From Cloacimonetes bacterium UBA5614 (GTDB lineage: Bacteria > Cloacimonadota > Cloacimonadia > Cloacimonadales > Cloacimonadaceae): 64,000 nucleotides of DNA. The first letter of the stretch is position 1, and each line of letters begins with the position of its first letter. The notes beneath the pieces are model-generated. The model saw only the letters and a list, made by a program, of their open reading frames with translations. It did no database searches and was not told the origin of the DNA. This document shows positions 1-8,185 of the stretch, piece after piece. Both the position numbers and the translations under genes were made by a program. The stretch is from NCBI GenBank assembly GCA_002424605.1, contig DIKQ01000005.1:428401-492400 (forward strand), written 5' to 3'.

Positions 1-311
1 GATTGCACATCTCAACAACGGAGTGTTGAGCAACGTAGATTGCACATCCTGAACGGCGTACGGGTTACACAGTGGCGTCCTAACGGACTGAACTCGCGTT
101 GCAGTTGCAAATCTCAACAACGGAGTGTTGAGCAACGTAGCGCAGGACTCCGTTCCTGCGAAAACAACCGGACACAGGTTTAATCGCCTATAACTTTATC
201 ATTATATGCTTGTCCATACTATTTTAGCAACAGCAGTTTTAGGGCGGCTATCCTAATGGACTGGCTTGCGTTGCGATTGCCATTCTGAACGGCGTATGGG
301 ATTACATAGCG
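1..311. repeat. Mosaic of diverged intergenic repeats
   Basis: No gene is visible here. A 20-base hairpin unit (CTCAACA, 6-base loop, TGTTGAG) occurs at 11-30 and again at 113-132, each time followed by CAACGTAG. A second unit beginning CTGAACGGCGTA occurs at about 49 and about 285. A third, TCCTAA(C/T)GGACTG, occurs at about 88 and about 252. The units are partly rearranged relative to one another, which suggests old, degraded repeats and not a simple tandem array. A further hairpin (CGCAGG...CCTGCG) lies at 141-160. Function is unknown. Confidence 0.6.
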
Positions 312-352
312 CCACCCTGCCAAACCGGGCTGATGCTAAGACCTTCCTCTAT

Positions 353-425
353 GAGATGTCGCGGAGATGTCCCGAAGCCTCCCGAAGAAAACCCGGCCGG
401 CTTCGGGGCATCTTCGGGACATCTC
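353..425. repeat. 73-bp palindromic intergenic element, copy 1 of 7
   Basis: Begins GAGATGTC and ends GACATCTC. GAGATGTCCCGAAG at 364-377 is the exact reverse complement of 412-425. The same 73-bp length and nested GATGTCCCGAAG units recur at six other intergenic places in the window. Flanks also match other copies (CTTCCTCTAT on the left, AGxAGGxxGGGA on the right). Short reading frames through it beginning MRCRGDVPK are by-products of the palindrome. Confidence 0.9.
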
Positions 426-532
426 AGCAGGCAGGGAGCAGGAAAGGGTCAAACAACAGGGCTGTGGGGACGGTGGAAAAATCCTCATCTGTTATATAGA
501 TATCATTATTATAACATATCTTTTTGATATAA

Positions 533-558
533 TTCCGGCTGATTCAATTCTGCCGGAA
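533..558. promoter_or_regulatory. Perfect 7-bp inverted repeat with 12-bp spacer
   Basis: TTCCGGC at 533-539 and GCCGGAA at 552-558 are exact reverse complements. They lie about 115 nt upstream of the 24-codon reading frame at 674. This could be an operator or an RNA hairpin. There is no T-run, so it is not an obvious terminator. Confidence 0.4.
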
Positions 559-673
559 GGGGTGATGGTTTTGCTATCATTCTGATAGACAGCGGTTAAC
601 GAATCGTTGGCAATTTGGCGGGGAAATTGATTTATAACAAGAACAGACATTACATAAGTACAAGGAGGAGACA

Positions 674-748
674 ATGAATATCATCAGAAAGTGGAATGAA
701 TACAAAGCCGAACGTATCAACGTCAAAGGTCTGAACTTCATCAAGTAA
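674..748 (+). CDS. Putative 24-residue peptide with strong RBS
   Basis: An ATG at 674 follows AAGGAGGAG at 662-670, one of the strongest ribosome binding sites in the window. The frame runs 24 codons to TAA. The product is basic and amphipathic (MNIIRKWNEYKAERINVKGL, then NFIK). A short GC-rich hairpin with a T-run follows at 775-794, so the transcript could be a self-contained small gene, or a leader or relic whose main gene has been lost. No family is recognised. The RBS is the only real argument that it is translated. Confidence 0.4.
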   Translation: MNIIRKWNEYKAERINVKGLNFIK

Positions 749-774
749 GTCGGGCCGGCTGTACATCCTGAGCT

Positions 775-794
775 GGGGTTACCCCGGGTTTTTT
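775..794 (+). terminator. Probable short terminator after the 24-codon ORF
   Basis: GGGG-TTA-CCCC followed by GGGTTTTTT. The stem is only four base pairs, so the call rests mainly on the T-run and its position. Confidence 0.35.
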
Positions 795-821
795 CGGGAT
801 GACGGCAACAAATCAGGCGCA

Positions 822-851
822 AAAAAGAAGGGCTGCCGCAAAGGGCAGCCC
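822..851 (-). terminator. Rho-independent terminator of the 878-5674 gene
   Basis: GGGCTGCC at 830-837 pairs with GGCAGCCC at 844-851. Read on the minus strand the hairpin is followed by a run of T (A-rich 821-829 on plus). TTTT on the plus side may make it bidirectional. It lies 27 nt past the stop codon at 878. Confidence 0.85.
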
Positions 852-877
852 TTTTGATATTAGGGTGCAATTGTTGG

Positions 878-3800
878 TTATTTCATCAGGATGACTTTTT
901 TGCTGGAGGTGAATTTACCGCTGGTCATCCTATAGTAGTAGATACCGGAACTGACTAAGGTTCCGTTGGTGTCCTTTCCGTCCCAGACCACCTTGTAGTA
1001 TCCGGCAGAGCTGTGGTCCTGAGCAAAGCTCCTGATGAGCTGTCCCCTGATGTTATAGACGTCAATCCGCACCTGGGCTGCTTCCTTGATGGAATATGGA
1101 ATGGTGGTCATCGGATTGAAGGGATTGGGGAAGGCATTGAGCAAATCAGTCACAGTCGGGATAGCCGGTGGCGTATCCGGATTGGTGTTGGAAAGGGTTG
1201 CGGTGATGGGTCCGAAGAACCTGGAAGTTCCGTCCAGTTCCATACACTGCAGCCAGTAATAATAAGTGCTGCCGCTCTGCACTTCCTGGTCGATAAAAAC
1301 ATAAGAGGTTTCATTGGAAGTGTTCATGGCACTGATGATGCCGGCGGAATTCAGCGAGACTGCTGTGGCAAGGGATTCCACATCATTGCGGAATACATAG
1401 TATCCTGACAGGCTGGTTTCGGACTGGGTAATCCAGGTCAGCGAAACGTAGTTCTGCGCAGTAACGACCGCATAGAAGCCGGAAAGCTCCACCGGCAGGG
1501 TGGGCTGTTCGCTGCCCAGCAGGATTACCAGTTCGCCTTTGGCACCTTCAGGCAGTATCAGGATGGAGAAGCTGGTCTGGTCTGCGCTAAAGGAAACCTC
1601 TGCAGCGTCAAACTGATAGACAGAGCCGTTCCAGATGTAGCCTGCGGCACCGGGAGTGTAACCCAGTCCCACATGATGCAGGACATAATCACCCACCAGA
1701 TAGGAATTGTCGGCACAGTTCACATTATATACCAGACGGACATAGGCCTCGCCAGGAATACCGGTATTGGTCCAGGTCTGGGTGATGCTGATGGGCTCAA
1801 ATCCGCTGGGATTGTCCGGGGTAATGGCAATGCTGTTCACGGTCATAGCAGGCGCTCCGGCAGGGATTGGCAGTTCATAGACGTTTTCCATACCGCCAAA
1901 GATGTAGGTGCCGGCGCTCTCGATATCAGCCAGGAAACGCGGGGATATCTGCATGGCGGTGTTGTATTCGCCCACCAGGCAGGTTATGTTCAGGGGATAG
2001 CCAGGAATCGGGGTTCCGCTGTAATCAGTGGCAGGGAAAGTCCTTAAGGTGATAGTTCCGCTGGCATCGGTTACGTTCAGGTTCTGCGCGGTGGCAAGGA
2101 AATTGCCGGAAGTATTGTCAATCTGGGCAACCATTATCTTCACCAGCTTTGCCTGGTCGGCGCTGGTCAGGCTGGCAAGGGTGCGGACTTCCGGAATCAC
2201 CACGTTACCTGCCGAAGAGGCAGGAGCAGTGTTGGCAACAGGCACGAACTGGAGCAGTCCGCCATAAGTGGTGAGCGTTCCGTAGATGCCGGTGATGCCG
2301 TCGTAAAGGTTGTAAGGCGTGGTAATGATGCCTGCCATGTCGTCGATTAAGATAGCGGCAGTGGCATCCTGGATGTATTTCTGGTGACGGGTTGCCTGCT
2401 GGAAGGTGAGCACTGCTTCACCGGTCAGGTGATACAGGGTTCCTCCGAGTGTGCCCATCCTGAGTTCTGCAATGGTAGCCACATCAATGGGCAGGACATA
2501 TGCGGCAGAAACTATTGGGCTGTCTTCCATGCCTGCTTTTACTGCATAAGCCCAGATAGTGGTGGAAGAAGCTACGTTGAGTGAGCCGGTGTACTCAGTC
2601 CAGGGACCGGTGTCGCCGACGATGCTGTAGTAAATGACGGCATCCGGCGTTCCTGAAGTGATGGAAACATTCTGGGCTGAGAAATAGGTGCCGGCAACAG
2701 GGTCAAAGACCGGAGCATCCACAGACAGCACGGGCCAGGTGCCTGTAACGGATTCAATCAGGTTGTTCAGCAGGTCGCGTACTTCGATGCGGTTTATCAC
2801 AGTTCCGCTTTCCACCAGCAATGAGAAATTGCCGGAACCAAGCGCTGTGGAGGTGGCGGAAATCAAAGTCCCGCCTGTTGCTGCATCATAACCGAGAACC
2901 ACATACTTGTCATCAAAGGAGTTCCAGGTTACAAAGTTCACGTGGTTCTTGCTGATGGTTTCTGCAGTCACAATAGCAGTCGCTGCAGGCAGGGCCTGGG
3001 TGCGGTAGTTTGCGCCGTATGTTGGTCCCAGCCTGTCACGGTAGGAAGCGGCTGTGGAATTGTTGCCGCCTCTCTGGTAAGGAATCCACCAGGTTGCGCT
3101 GCTGGTGGGAGTCCCCGGAACGGAAGGACCTTCAGCATATATGCTGCTGGTAATATAGGTTTCAGTTACGGGATTCCAGCAGTTGTACTGGAATGAGCCG
3201 TTGTATAATCTGTACTTCACATCATCGGTAGGATAGTTTCCGATATGCATCAGAACAGCGCTTTCCGAGGTTGCAGTGGAAATATCCACTTGGACAGGAC
3301 GCAATTCTGCAATCGAAAAAGGAGGAGGAGCTGTTACGGAACCGCTGCAGGTTACATTGTAGCCGACTGCGCCTGTAGAGTTTACTGTGATGTCTTCCAG
3401 GTTATAAGTCCCCACTGCAAGCCCCGCAATCAACCGCACATAAACGGTGGTTTCTGCCACGGCTCCTGCTGTGGGAGCAAGGTTTATGGGAGAAGTCCAG
3501 GTGCTGGCATCCAGGGATATCTCGTAATGCAGGGGAGCTTCAATCACGACATCGGCAGTAAGGTCAATACCGCTGACAGTAAAGCTCTGATTGGCTGAGG
3601 GACCGTTATTAAAGATATAAGTAAAACCTGTAAGTGCAAGAGGGGCGACAGTCAGAACAGGTGTAGCAGGGTCAATCACCACATAGGACTGCTCCGCTGT
3701 GACAGCAAAGTCTGCATCATCGTCTTCCGCATAAACCACGAAGTAAACGGTGGTTCCGTTTGGCTGGGCAGGAATGTCCGATATAGTGGAATAGGTATTA

Positions 3801-5674
3801 CCACTGGCGAAAGCCATGGCGATGGTGTTGGGATACACGCCCGTTGAAGTTCCCCACCTCAGTTCCACATCAGCAACCGTTCCGTCCGCATCAGTAACGT
3901 CGGCATACACAGCCACAGTGTTGGATGAAGTGTAATCTGATTCAGGGTCAAGCACTATGTTGCTGATTACAGGCGGTTCATTTACCACACCGTAAGCGTG
4001 GAAGCCGAGATTATCAAGGTAATCTATCGGATACACAACCCATTCGCTGTCATTGGCATCTGTTCCTGCCTGGGAAGCCCAGTCAGTATTGCCTTGGGTA
4101 ATTGTATTCTTGCGTACCAGTGTATGGTCCACCGTAGCGTTGGTTACGCCGGCAACGTTCCAGCCGGTACCGGGGTCAAAACCTATGGTGCCAAAAACAT
4201 CCATCAGCAGGTTAGGCCCGATGTAACGCAGGGCAAGCGCATCATCACCATTAAAGAAAGTAACGCCGGATGTTGCATCTGCCAAAGCCAGGATTGATGC
4301 ATTGGCTGATGCATTGGCGATGATATAGACATCTCCTGCAGCCAGGGTTCCGGACATTACCAGGGTATTTCCGGGAGTACTGGCACCGTTTGAATATAGT
4401 TCCACCTTGTAAGCTGACAAGTCAACATCACTGCCGGAGGCGTTGTAAATCTCTATTGCCTTGTTGTTGGAAGAACCTTCAAGGTATTCTGAGAAGAAAA
4501 GATTGGCAGGCTGACCATAGACAGCACCATTGCAGGATACCACAAAGCCGTCTGCTCCTGCAGAAGCGACAGTGATGTCTTCATTGTTGTATTCGCCGAC
4601 AGCCAGACCGGCAGCCAAATGAACATAAATAGTGGTTGCAGCCACCGAGCCACCGGCGGGGACTAGGGTAATCGGTGAGGAATAGACCAGTCCGTCCAGC
4701 GAAATCTCATAATCGGCAGTTCCGGTAACAACGATATTGTCAGTGAGGTTGATGCCGCTGACAGTAAAGGTCTGCGAGGCAGACGGACCGTTGCCGACCA
4801 TATAATTGAATCCGCTTAATGAAATCGGACTGACAAGCATCAGAGGTGCCGGTGCCTGGGTTGACTGGCTATTAGGATTATCTGTTGCAGTCGTTGTCAG
4901 ATAGACGGTTTCAGTGGCAGCGCCATTGAATTCAAAAGCTCTGAACCAATATGTAGTCCCTGATGAAAGCCCTGTAACACTCACTGTGCTGCCAGAGCCG
5001 TTGTAAACAACCTGTTCTCCGCTGCCGGCATAAACCGGGTTGGCGGCAGGGTCAGTACCATCTACAGGGTCAGTGAAACTGTTAGTTGTATTCATTACAA
5101 CGATGCGGTTCATACCGTCGCCGTTTGTCCAACCGATGTCCATCTGTGTCTGCTGGATATTGCTGAAAGTGATGGCTGAAACTTGAACCGTTGGTGCAGG
5201 CAGACCGCTGGGATTACCGGTGATGGCAATGTCGTCGATTCCAGCACCAACTCCAGCGAGTGTTCCTGCTACCGAAAACTTTACTCTCACCTGAGTACCG
5301 GAGTAACTGCTCAGGTCAAAGGGTGTCATGACGGTGAGGGTTGAGGTAAGAGGTAACCTCGTTCCCATAACTGTCCAGTCAACGCCGTTATTAGTGGATA
5401 TGGAGACTGTTATTTCATTCTCCACCGCATTAACTCCACCGAAAGTTCTCGCCTTGAAATTTAGCGTTTCACCTGAATAGTTATCAAAGTTCATGGCAGG
5501 TGAAATCGTATTGGCATCTGTAACCAGCAATTGCAGATAGGTAGTTCCTACGACACTGGTGTCTATCCAATCAGGGAAACCGGCAACATCTGTCCTTATC
5601 GGAATGATGTAATCACCCCAAATCAATGAGACACCGAGCAGAGCCAGTAGAATAAAAAGATAGCTCTTTTTCAT
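878..5674 (-). CDS. Secreted T9SS-type protein with lamin-tail domain
   Basis: 1598 residues. The start at 5674 is chosen because it begins a clean signal peptide (MKKSYLFILLALLGVSLIWG) and follows GGAGGAATT; a further upstream in-frame ATG would add six odd residues. Order of parts: discoidin/MAM-like beta domain (~25-165), FN3-like region (~170-280), a ~110-residue domain that occurs twice (~285-385 and ~690-790), lamin-tail domain (~390-555, motif FSEYLEGSSNNKAIEIYN), chitobiase-C-terminal-like segment (~1010-1080), an OB-fold-like segment (~1085-1265), FN3-like region, and a C-terminal T9SS type A sorting domain (~1520-1598, with NPFNP, YNIRGQLIRS and SGIYYYRM). Lamin-tail plus OB modules are common in secreted nucleases, but no nuclease catalytic domain was recognised. 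Predicted to be exported and anchored at the cell surface. The specific function is unknown. No sigma-54 match was found upstream. Confidence 0.85.
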   Translation of the reverse strand: MKKSYLFILLALLGVSLIWGDYIIPIRTDVAGFPDWIDTSVVGTTYLQLLVTDANTISPAMNFDNYSGETLNFKARTFGGVNAVENEITVSISTNNGVDWTVMGTRLPLTSTLTVMTPFDLSSYSGTQVRVKFSVAGTLAGVGAGIDDIAITGNPSGLPAPTVQVSAITFSNIQQTQMDIGWTNGDGMNRIVVMNTTNSFTDPVDGTDPAANPVYAGSGEQVVYNGSGSTVSVTGLSSGTTYWFRAFEFNGAATETVYLTTTATDNPNSQSTQAPAPLMLVSPISLSGFNYMVGNGPSASQTFTVSGINLTDNIVVTGTADYEISLDGLVYSSPITLVPAGGSVAATTIYVHLAAGLAVGEYNNEDITVASAGADGFVVSCNGAVYGQPANLFFSEYLEGSSNNKAIEIYNASGSDVDLSAYKVELYSNGASTPGNTLVMSGTLAAGDVYIIANASANASILALADATSGVTFFNGDDALALRYIGPNLLMDVFGTIGFDPGTGWNVAGVTNATVDHTLVRKNTITQGNTDWASQAGTDANDSEWVVYPIDYLDNLGFHAYGVVNEPPVISNIVLDPESDYTSSNTVAVYADVTDADGTVADVELRWGTSTGVYPNTIAMAFASGNTYSTISDIPAQPNGTTVYFVVYAEDDDADFAVTAEQSYVVIDPATPVLTVAPLALTGFTYIFNNGPSANQSFTVSGIDLTADVVIEAPLHYEISLDASTWTSPINLAPTAGAVAETTVYVRLIAGLAVGTYNLEDITVNSTGAVGYNVTCSGSVTAPPPFSIAELRPVQVDISTATSESAVLMHIGNYPTDDVKYRLYNGSFQYNCWNPVTETYITSSIYAEGPSVPGTPTSSATWWIPYQRGGNNSTAASYRDRLGPTYGANYRTQALPAATAIVTAETISKNHVNFVTWNSFDDKYVVLGYDAATGGTLISATSTALGSGNFSLLVESGTVINRIEVRDLLNNLIESVTGTWPVLSVDAPVFDPVAGTYFSAQNVSITSGTPDAVIYYSIVGDTGPWTEYTGSLNVASSTTIWAYAVKAGMEDSPIVSAAYVLPIDVATIAELRMGTLGGTLYHLTGEAVLTFQQATRHQKYIQDATAAILIDDMAGIITTPYNLYDGITGIYGTLTTYGGLLQFVPVANTAPASSAGNVVIPEVRTLASLTSADQAKLVKIMVAQIDNTSGNFLATAQNLNVTDASGTITLRTFPATDYSGTPIPGYPLNITCLVGEYNTAMQISPRFLADIESAGTYIFGGMENVYELPIPAGAPAMTVNSIAITPDNPSGFEPISITQTWTNTGIPGEAYVRLVYNVNCADNSYLVGDYVLHHVGLGYTPGAAGYIWNGSVYQFDAAEVSFSADQTSFSILILPEGAKGELVILLGSEQPTLPVELSGFYAVVTAQNYVSLTWITQSETSLSGYYVFRNDVESLATAVSLNSAGIISAMNTSNETSYVFIDQEVQSGSTYYYWLQCMELDGTSRFFGPITATLSNTNPDTPPAIPTVTDLLNAFPNPFNPMTTIPYSIKEAAQVRIDVYNIRGQLIRSFAQDHSSAGYYKVVWDGKDTNGTLVSSGIYYYRMTSGKFTSSKKVILMK

Positions 5675-6183
5675 AATTCCTCCATCGCACAAATGCGATA
5701 TCTCTTTTATCTATATAAACTTAAACGCTTTCTTGAATCACGGAAACGTGAAGACACTTCTATCAACATAGCATATTTCACATTCTTGTGAGTTTGCCAC
5801 AGCAGTCAAGCAAAAAAACCTTAACAATCATATTTTCCTTCAATAACACTCTCTTCTTATTTGTTCTAAAGCACTTAGGCGTTTGTTGACTTGCCGGACT
5901 TACCATCCAGACCCCTAAATCGTTCCTCACTCCTTCCTCTATGAGATGTCGCGGTGATGTCCCGAAGCCGACCGAAGAAAACCCGGCTATCTCCGGGACA
6001 TCTTCGGGACATCTCAGTAAGCGGGAAAGAAGAAATGAGCATGGAAAAACCCTGCAAGGCGCGGGTCTGATGACAAGCTTGACAAATCAGCAGTGTCCAT
6101 TTTACTGCAGATTGTGTGTCCTCCGCCATCGGATGCAAGGCGGAACCGGCATTTTCACAATATATCCAGGGGAGCGGGAAAAG
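5675..6183. other. Intergenic region between divergent surface-protein genes
   Basis: About 510 bp separating two divergent genes. It contains one copy of the 73-bp palindrome (5943-6015) and AT-rich DNA at 5701-5880 likely to hold the minus-strand promoter, but no convincing -35/-10 or sigma-54 pair was found. No RNA gene is seen. Confidence 0.5.
5943..6015. repeat. 73-bp palindromic intergenic element, copy 2 of 7
   Basis: Starts GAGATGTC and ends GACATCTC, with the same length as copy 1 and the same left flank (CTTCCTCTAT) and right flank (AGTAAGCGGGAAAG). The downstream gene could be read further 5' through this element, but the signal peptide and RBS place its real start at 6184. Confidence 0.9.
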
Positions 6184-8172
6184 ATGAGCGTCAGAAGAGC
6201 TGTCATAGCTTTGTGTTTTCTGGTTTCAACTGCTGTTTTATTTTCACAGTTCAGCGTACAGATTGGCGACGGAACGCTGGTCAATACCCATCTGCCGGTA
6301 GAGCCATATAACTATTACTCCTATTCCCAATCCATCTTTGACGCTTCTGAAATCACTGTCCTGGGACTGATTACGCACATTGCCTACAACTATCGGGTCA
6401 GCAGCAGCATCTTTCTGCCCAATACCAACCAGTTCAGTATTTATATGGGCACCGTGGCACGGGACAGGTTTCACTCAGATACGGATTGGGTGCCCTTGGA
6501 CAGCTTGCAGCTGATGTTTGAAGGCGATTGGCAGCCGGACTGGTTTTCGGGCGGACTGCCGGGACAGGGCTGGGTGACCATTCCGCTGGCACAGCCGTTT
6601 GTGTATGCCGGTCAGGGGAATCTGGTCATCGCCGTGGATGAAAATAATCCCGGTTACAGCAATACAGGAGACGACTTCTTCTGCACTGCGGTTACCCACC
6701 CGAAATCAATCTGCTTCTACTCAAATTCCATCAATCCCTCGCCTGCCGCTCCGCCTGTTGCCAATGCGGGAAATCCTGTGTCCGTAAGACCTAATGTGAA
6801 ACTTATCTTCTTTGTTTCAAACAACGTCCCCCACAATCCCAGTCCGCCTGATAACGCCACGGATGTGGTCCAGATGCCGGTCCTTGGCTGGGAAAGCGAT
6901 ATGGCGCTGAATTGGGATGTGTATCTGGCTCCGGCAGGACAACCCCTGCAACTGGTGGCTGAAAGCATCACAGTCAACAGTTGGACGCCTTCCAATCCGT
7001 TGGCGCACTATACTCAATACCAGTGGCAGGTGATTGCCCATACGCCGGTCCCTGTTTCCGGTCCGGTCTGGACTTTCAGGACGCTGGGTGAAACGCTTTC
7101 CGCACCCCGGAATCTTACCGCTATGACGGTCGGAATGAACGTCCGGCTACAGTGGCTGGTTCCTTTGCAGGGAACGATTGCAGGCTATCAGGTCATCCGG
7201 AACCAACAGGTCATAGCCGTTTGCAACGAAACCGAATACCTGGACACATCCGCCTTGCCGGGACAAACCTACTGGTACCAGGTGGCAGCGGTCAATTACC
7301 TGAACCAGGTTTCTCCCCCCTCCAATACCGTTTCAGTCACGATTCCCGGCTCGCTGCCTGTCTTTACGATGAACTTTGAAGATGTCACCGATTTTGCAAC
7401 CACTATCCCCGGCTGGATGATGTATGACCTGGACGGCTCTGCCACATGGCAGTTTGCGGATAACGACTTTCCAGGCGAAGGCAATCCGATGAGCTGGATG
7501 GTCTTCAATCCACAGCAGACCAGCCCTCCCATCACCACTATCATTGCCCACGGCGGACAAAGAATGGCGCTCAGTATAGACAGCATCAATCCACCCAACA
7601 ACGACTGGCTGATAACGCCTTTGCTGACGGTGCAGAACGGCTGGGAAATCAGCTTTTGGGCACGCTCCTTTACTTCACTATACGGGCTGGAACGGATGCG
7701 CTTCCTCATATCCTGCACCAACTTCAATCCGAACGCATTCACAGCGATTTCCGCAGAACCCTGGATAAACGTTCCGGCAGAGTGGACGCTTTATACCTAT
7801 AACCTTTCTGCCTACGCGGGACAACAGGTGTACCTTGCCTGGCAATGCCTGAGCTGGGATGCCTTTGCCCTCTGCCTGGACGATATCGTAATCTCGCAGA
7901 CAGTCAGTAACGAGGACGACTTTCTTCCGGTTCAAGGGCATTTCAGGATTTACCCCAATCCCTGCTCGGAAGGTTTCAGGATTGACAACGCTGTCAGGAT
8001 GCCTTTTGACCTGGACATCTATAATCTCAAAGGCCAGAAAGTCTATCAGGAAAAGGGATTGAGCAACTTTGAGTGGAACAGGAACTCCACACCAACCCTG
8101 GCTCCGGGCATCTACCTGCTCAGAATCAGCACGGGAAAAGCATCCTTCACCCGCAAGCTGCTCATCTATTAG
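6184..8172 (+). CDS. Secreted FN3/choice-of-anchor protein with T9SS-type C-terminus
   Basis: 662 residues. ATG 6184 follows GGGAGCGGGAAAAG and opens a signal peptide (MSVRRAVIALCFLVSTAVLF). Residues ~22-195 carry a beta module shared with five other secreted proteins in this window (pattern: YSQS... ITxLxxxYN... IYMGT... GNLVIAVDEN... YSNSINPxPAxPP). Then come Ig/FN3-like segments (~200-390), a choice-of-anchor J/MAM-like domain (~395-575, ending DDIVIS), and a short sorting domain (FRIYPNP...YNLKGQKVY...PGIYLLRI...RKLLIY). No enzymatic motif was found. Probably a cell-surface adhesin-like or binding protein. The helicase gene begins 13 nt after its stop, so read-through transcription is likely even though the functions look unrelated. 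Confidence 0.85.
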   Translation: MSVRRAVIALCFLVSTAVLFSQFSVQIGDGTLVNTHLPVEPYNYYSYSQSIFDASEITVLGLITHIAYNYRVSSSIFLPNTNQFSIYMGTVARDRFHSDTDWVPLDSLQLMFEGDWQPDWFSGGLPGQGWVTIPLAQPFVYAGQGNLVIAVDENNPGYSNTGDDFFCTAVTHPKSICFYSNSINPSPAAPPVANAGNPVSVRPNVKLIFFVSNNVPHNPSPPDNATDVVQMPVLGWESDMALNWDVYLAPAGQPLQLVAESITVNSWTPSNPLAHYTQYQWQVIAHTPVPVSGPVWTFRTLGETLSAPRNLTAMTVGMNVRLQWLVPLQGTIAGYQVIRNQQVIAVCNETEYLDTSALPGQTYWYQVAAVNYLNQVSPPSNTVSVTIPGSLPVFTMNFEDVTDFATTIPGWMMYDLDGSATWQFADNDFPGEGNPMSWMVFNPQQTSPPITTIIAHGGQRMALSIDSINPPNNDWLITPLLTVQNGWEISFWARSFTSLYGLERMRFLISCTNFNPNAFTAISAEPWINVPAEWTLYTYNLSAYAGQQVYLAWQCLSWDAFALCLDDIVISQTVSNEDDFLPVQGHFRIYPNPCSEGFRIDNAVRMPFDLDIYNLKGQKVYQEKGLSNFEWNRNSTPTLAPGIYLLRISTGKASFTRKLLIY

Positions 8173-8185
8173 GAATGCTGTTTCC

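Noticed and set aside
266..585. Overlapping short plus-strand frames, and similar frames at 36122-36469 and 40768-41142, that share Arg/Pro-rich peptides such as MRCRGDVPKP
   Set aside because: They are translations of the 73-bp palindrome and neighbouring gene ends, with no RBS. The similarity is due to the DNA repeat.
5941..6183. N-terminal extension of the 662-residue surface protein to 5941
   Set aside because: The extension runs through a 73-bp palindrome. A good RBS and a signal peptide start at 6184.
8069..8185. N-terminal extension of the helicase to 8069
   Set aside because: It would overlap the upstream gene by about 100 bases in a low-information frame. ATG 8186 has its own SD.
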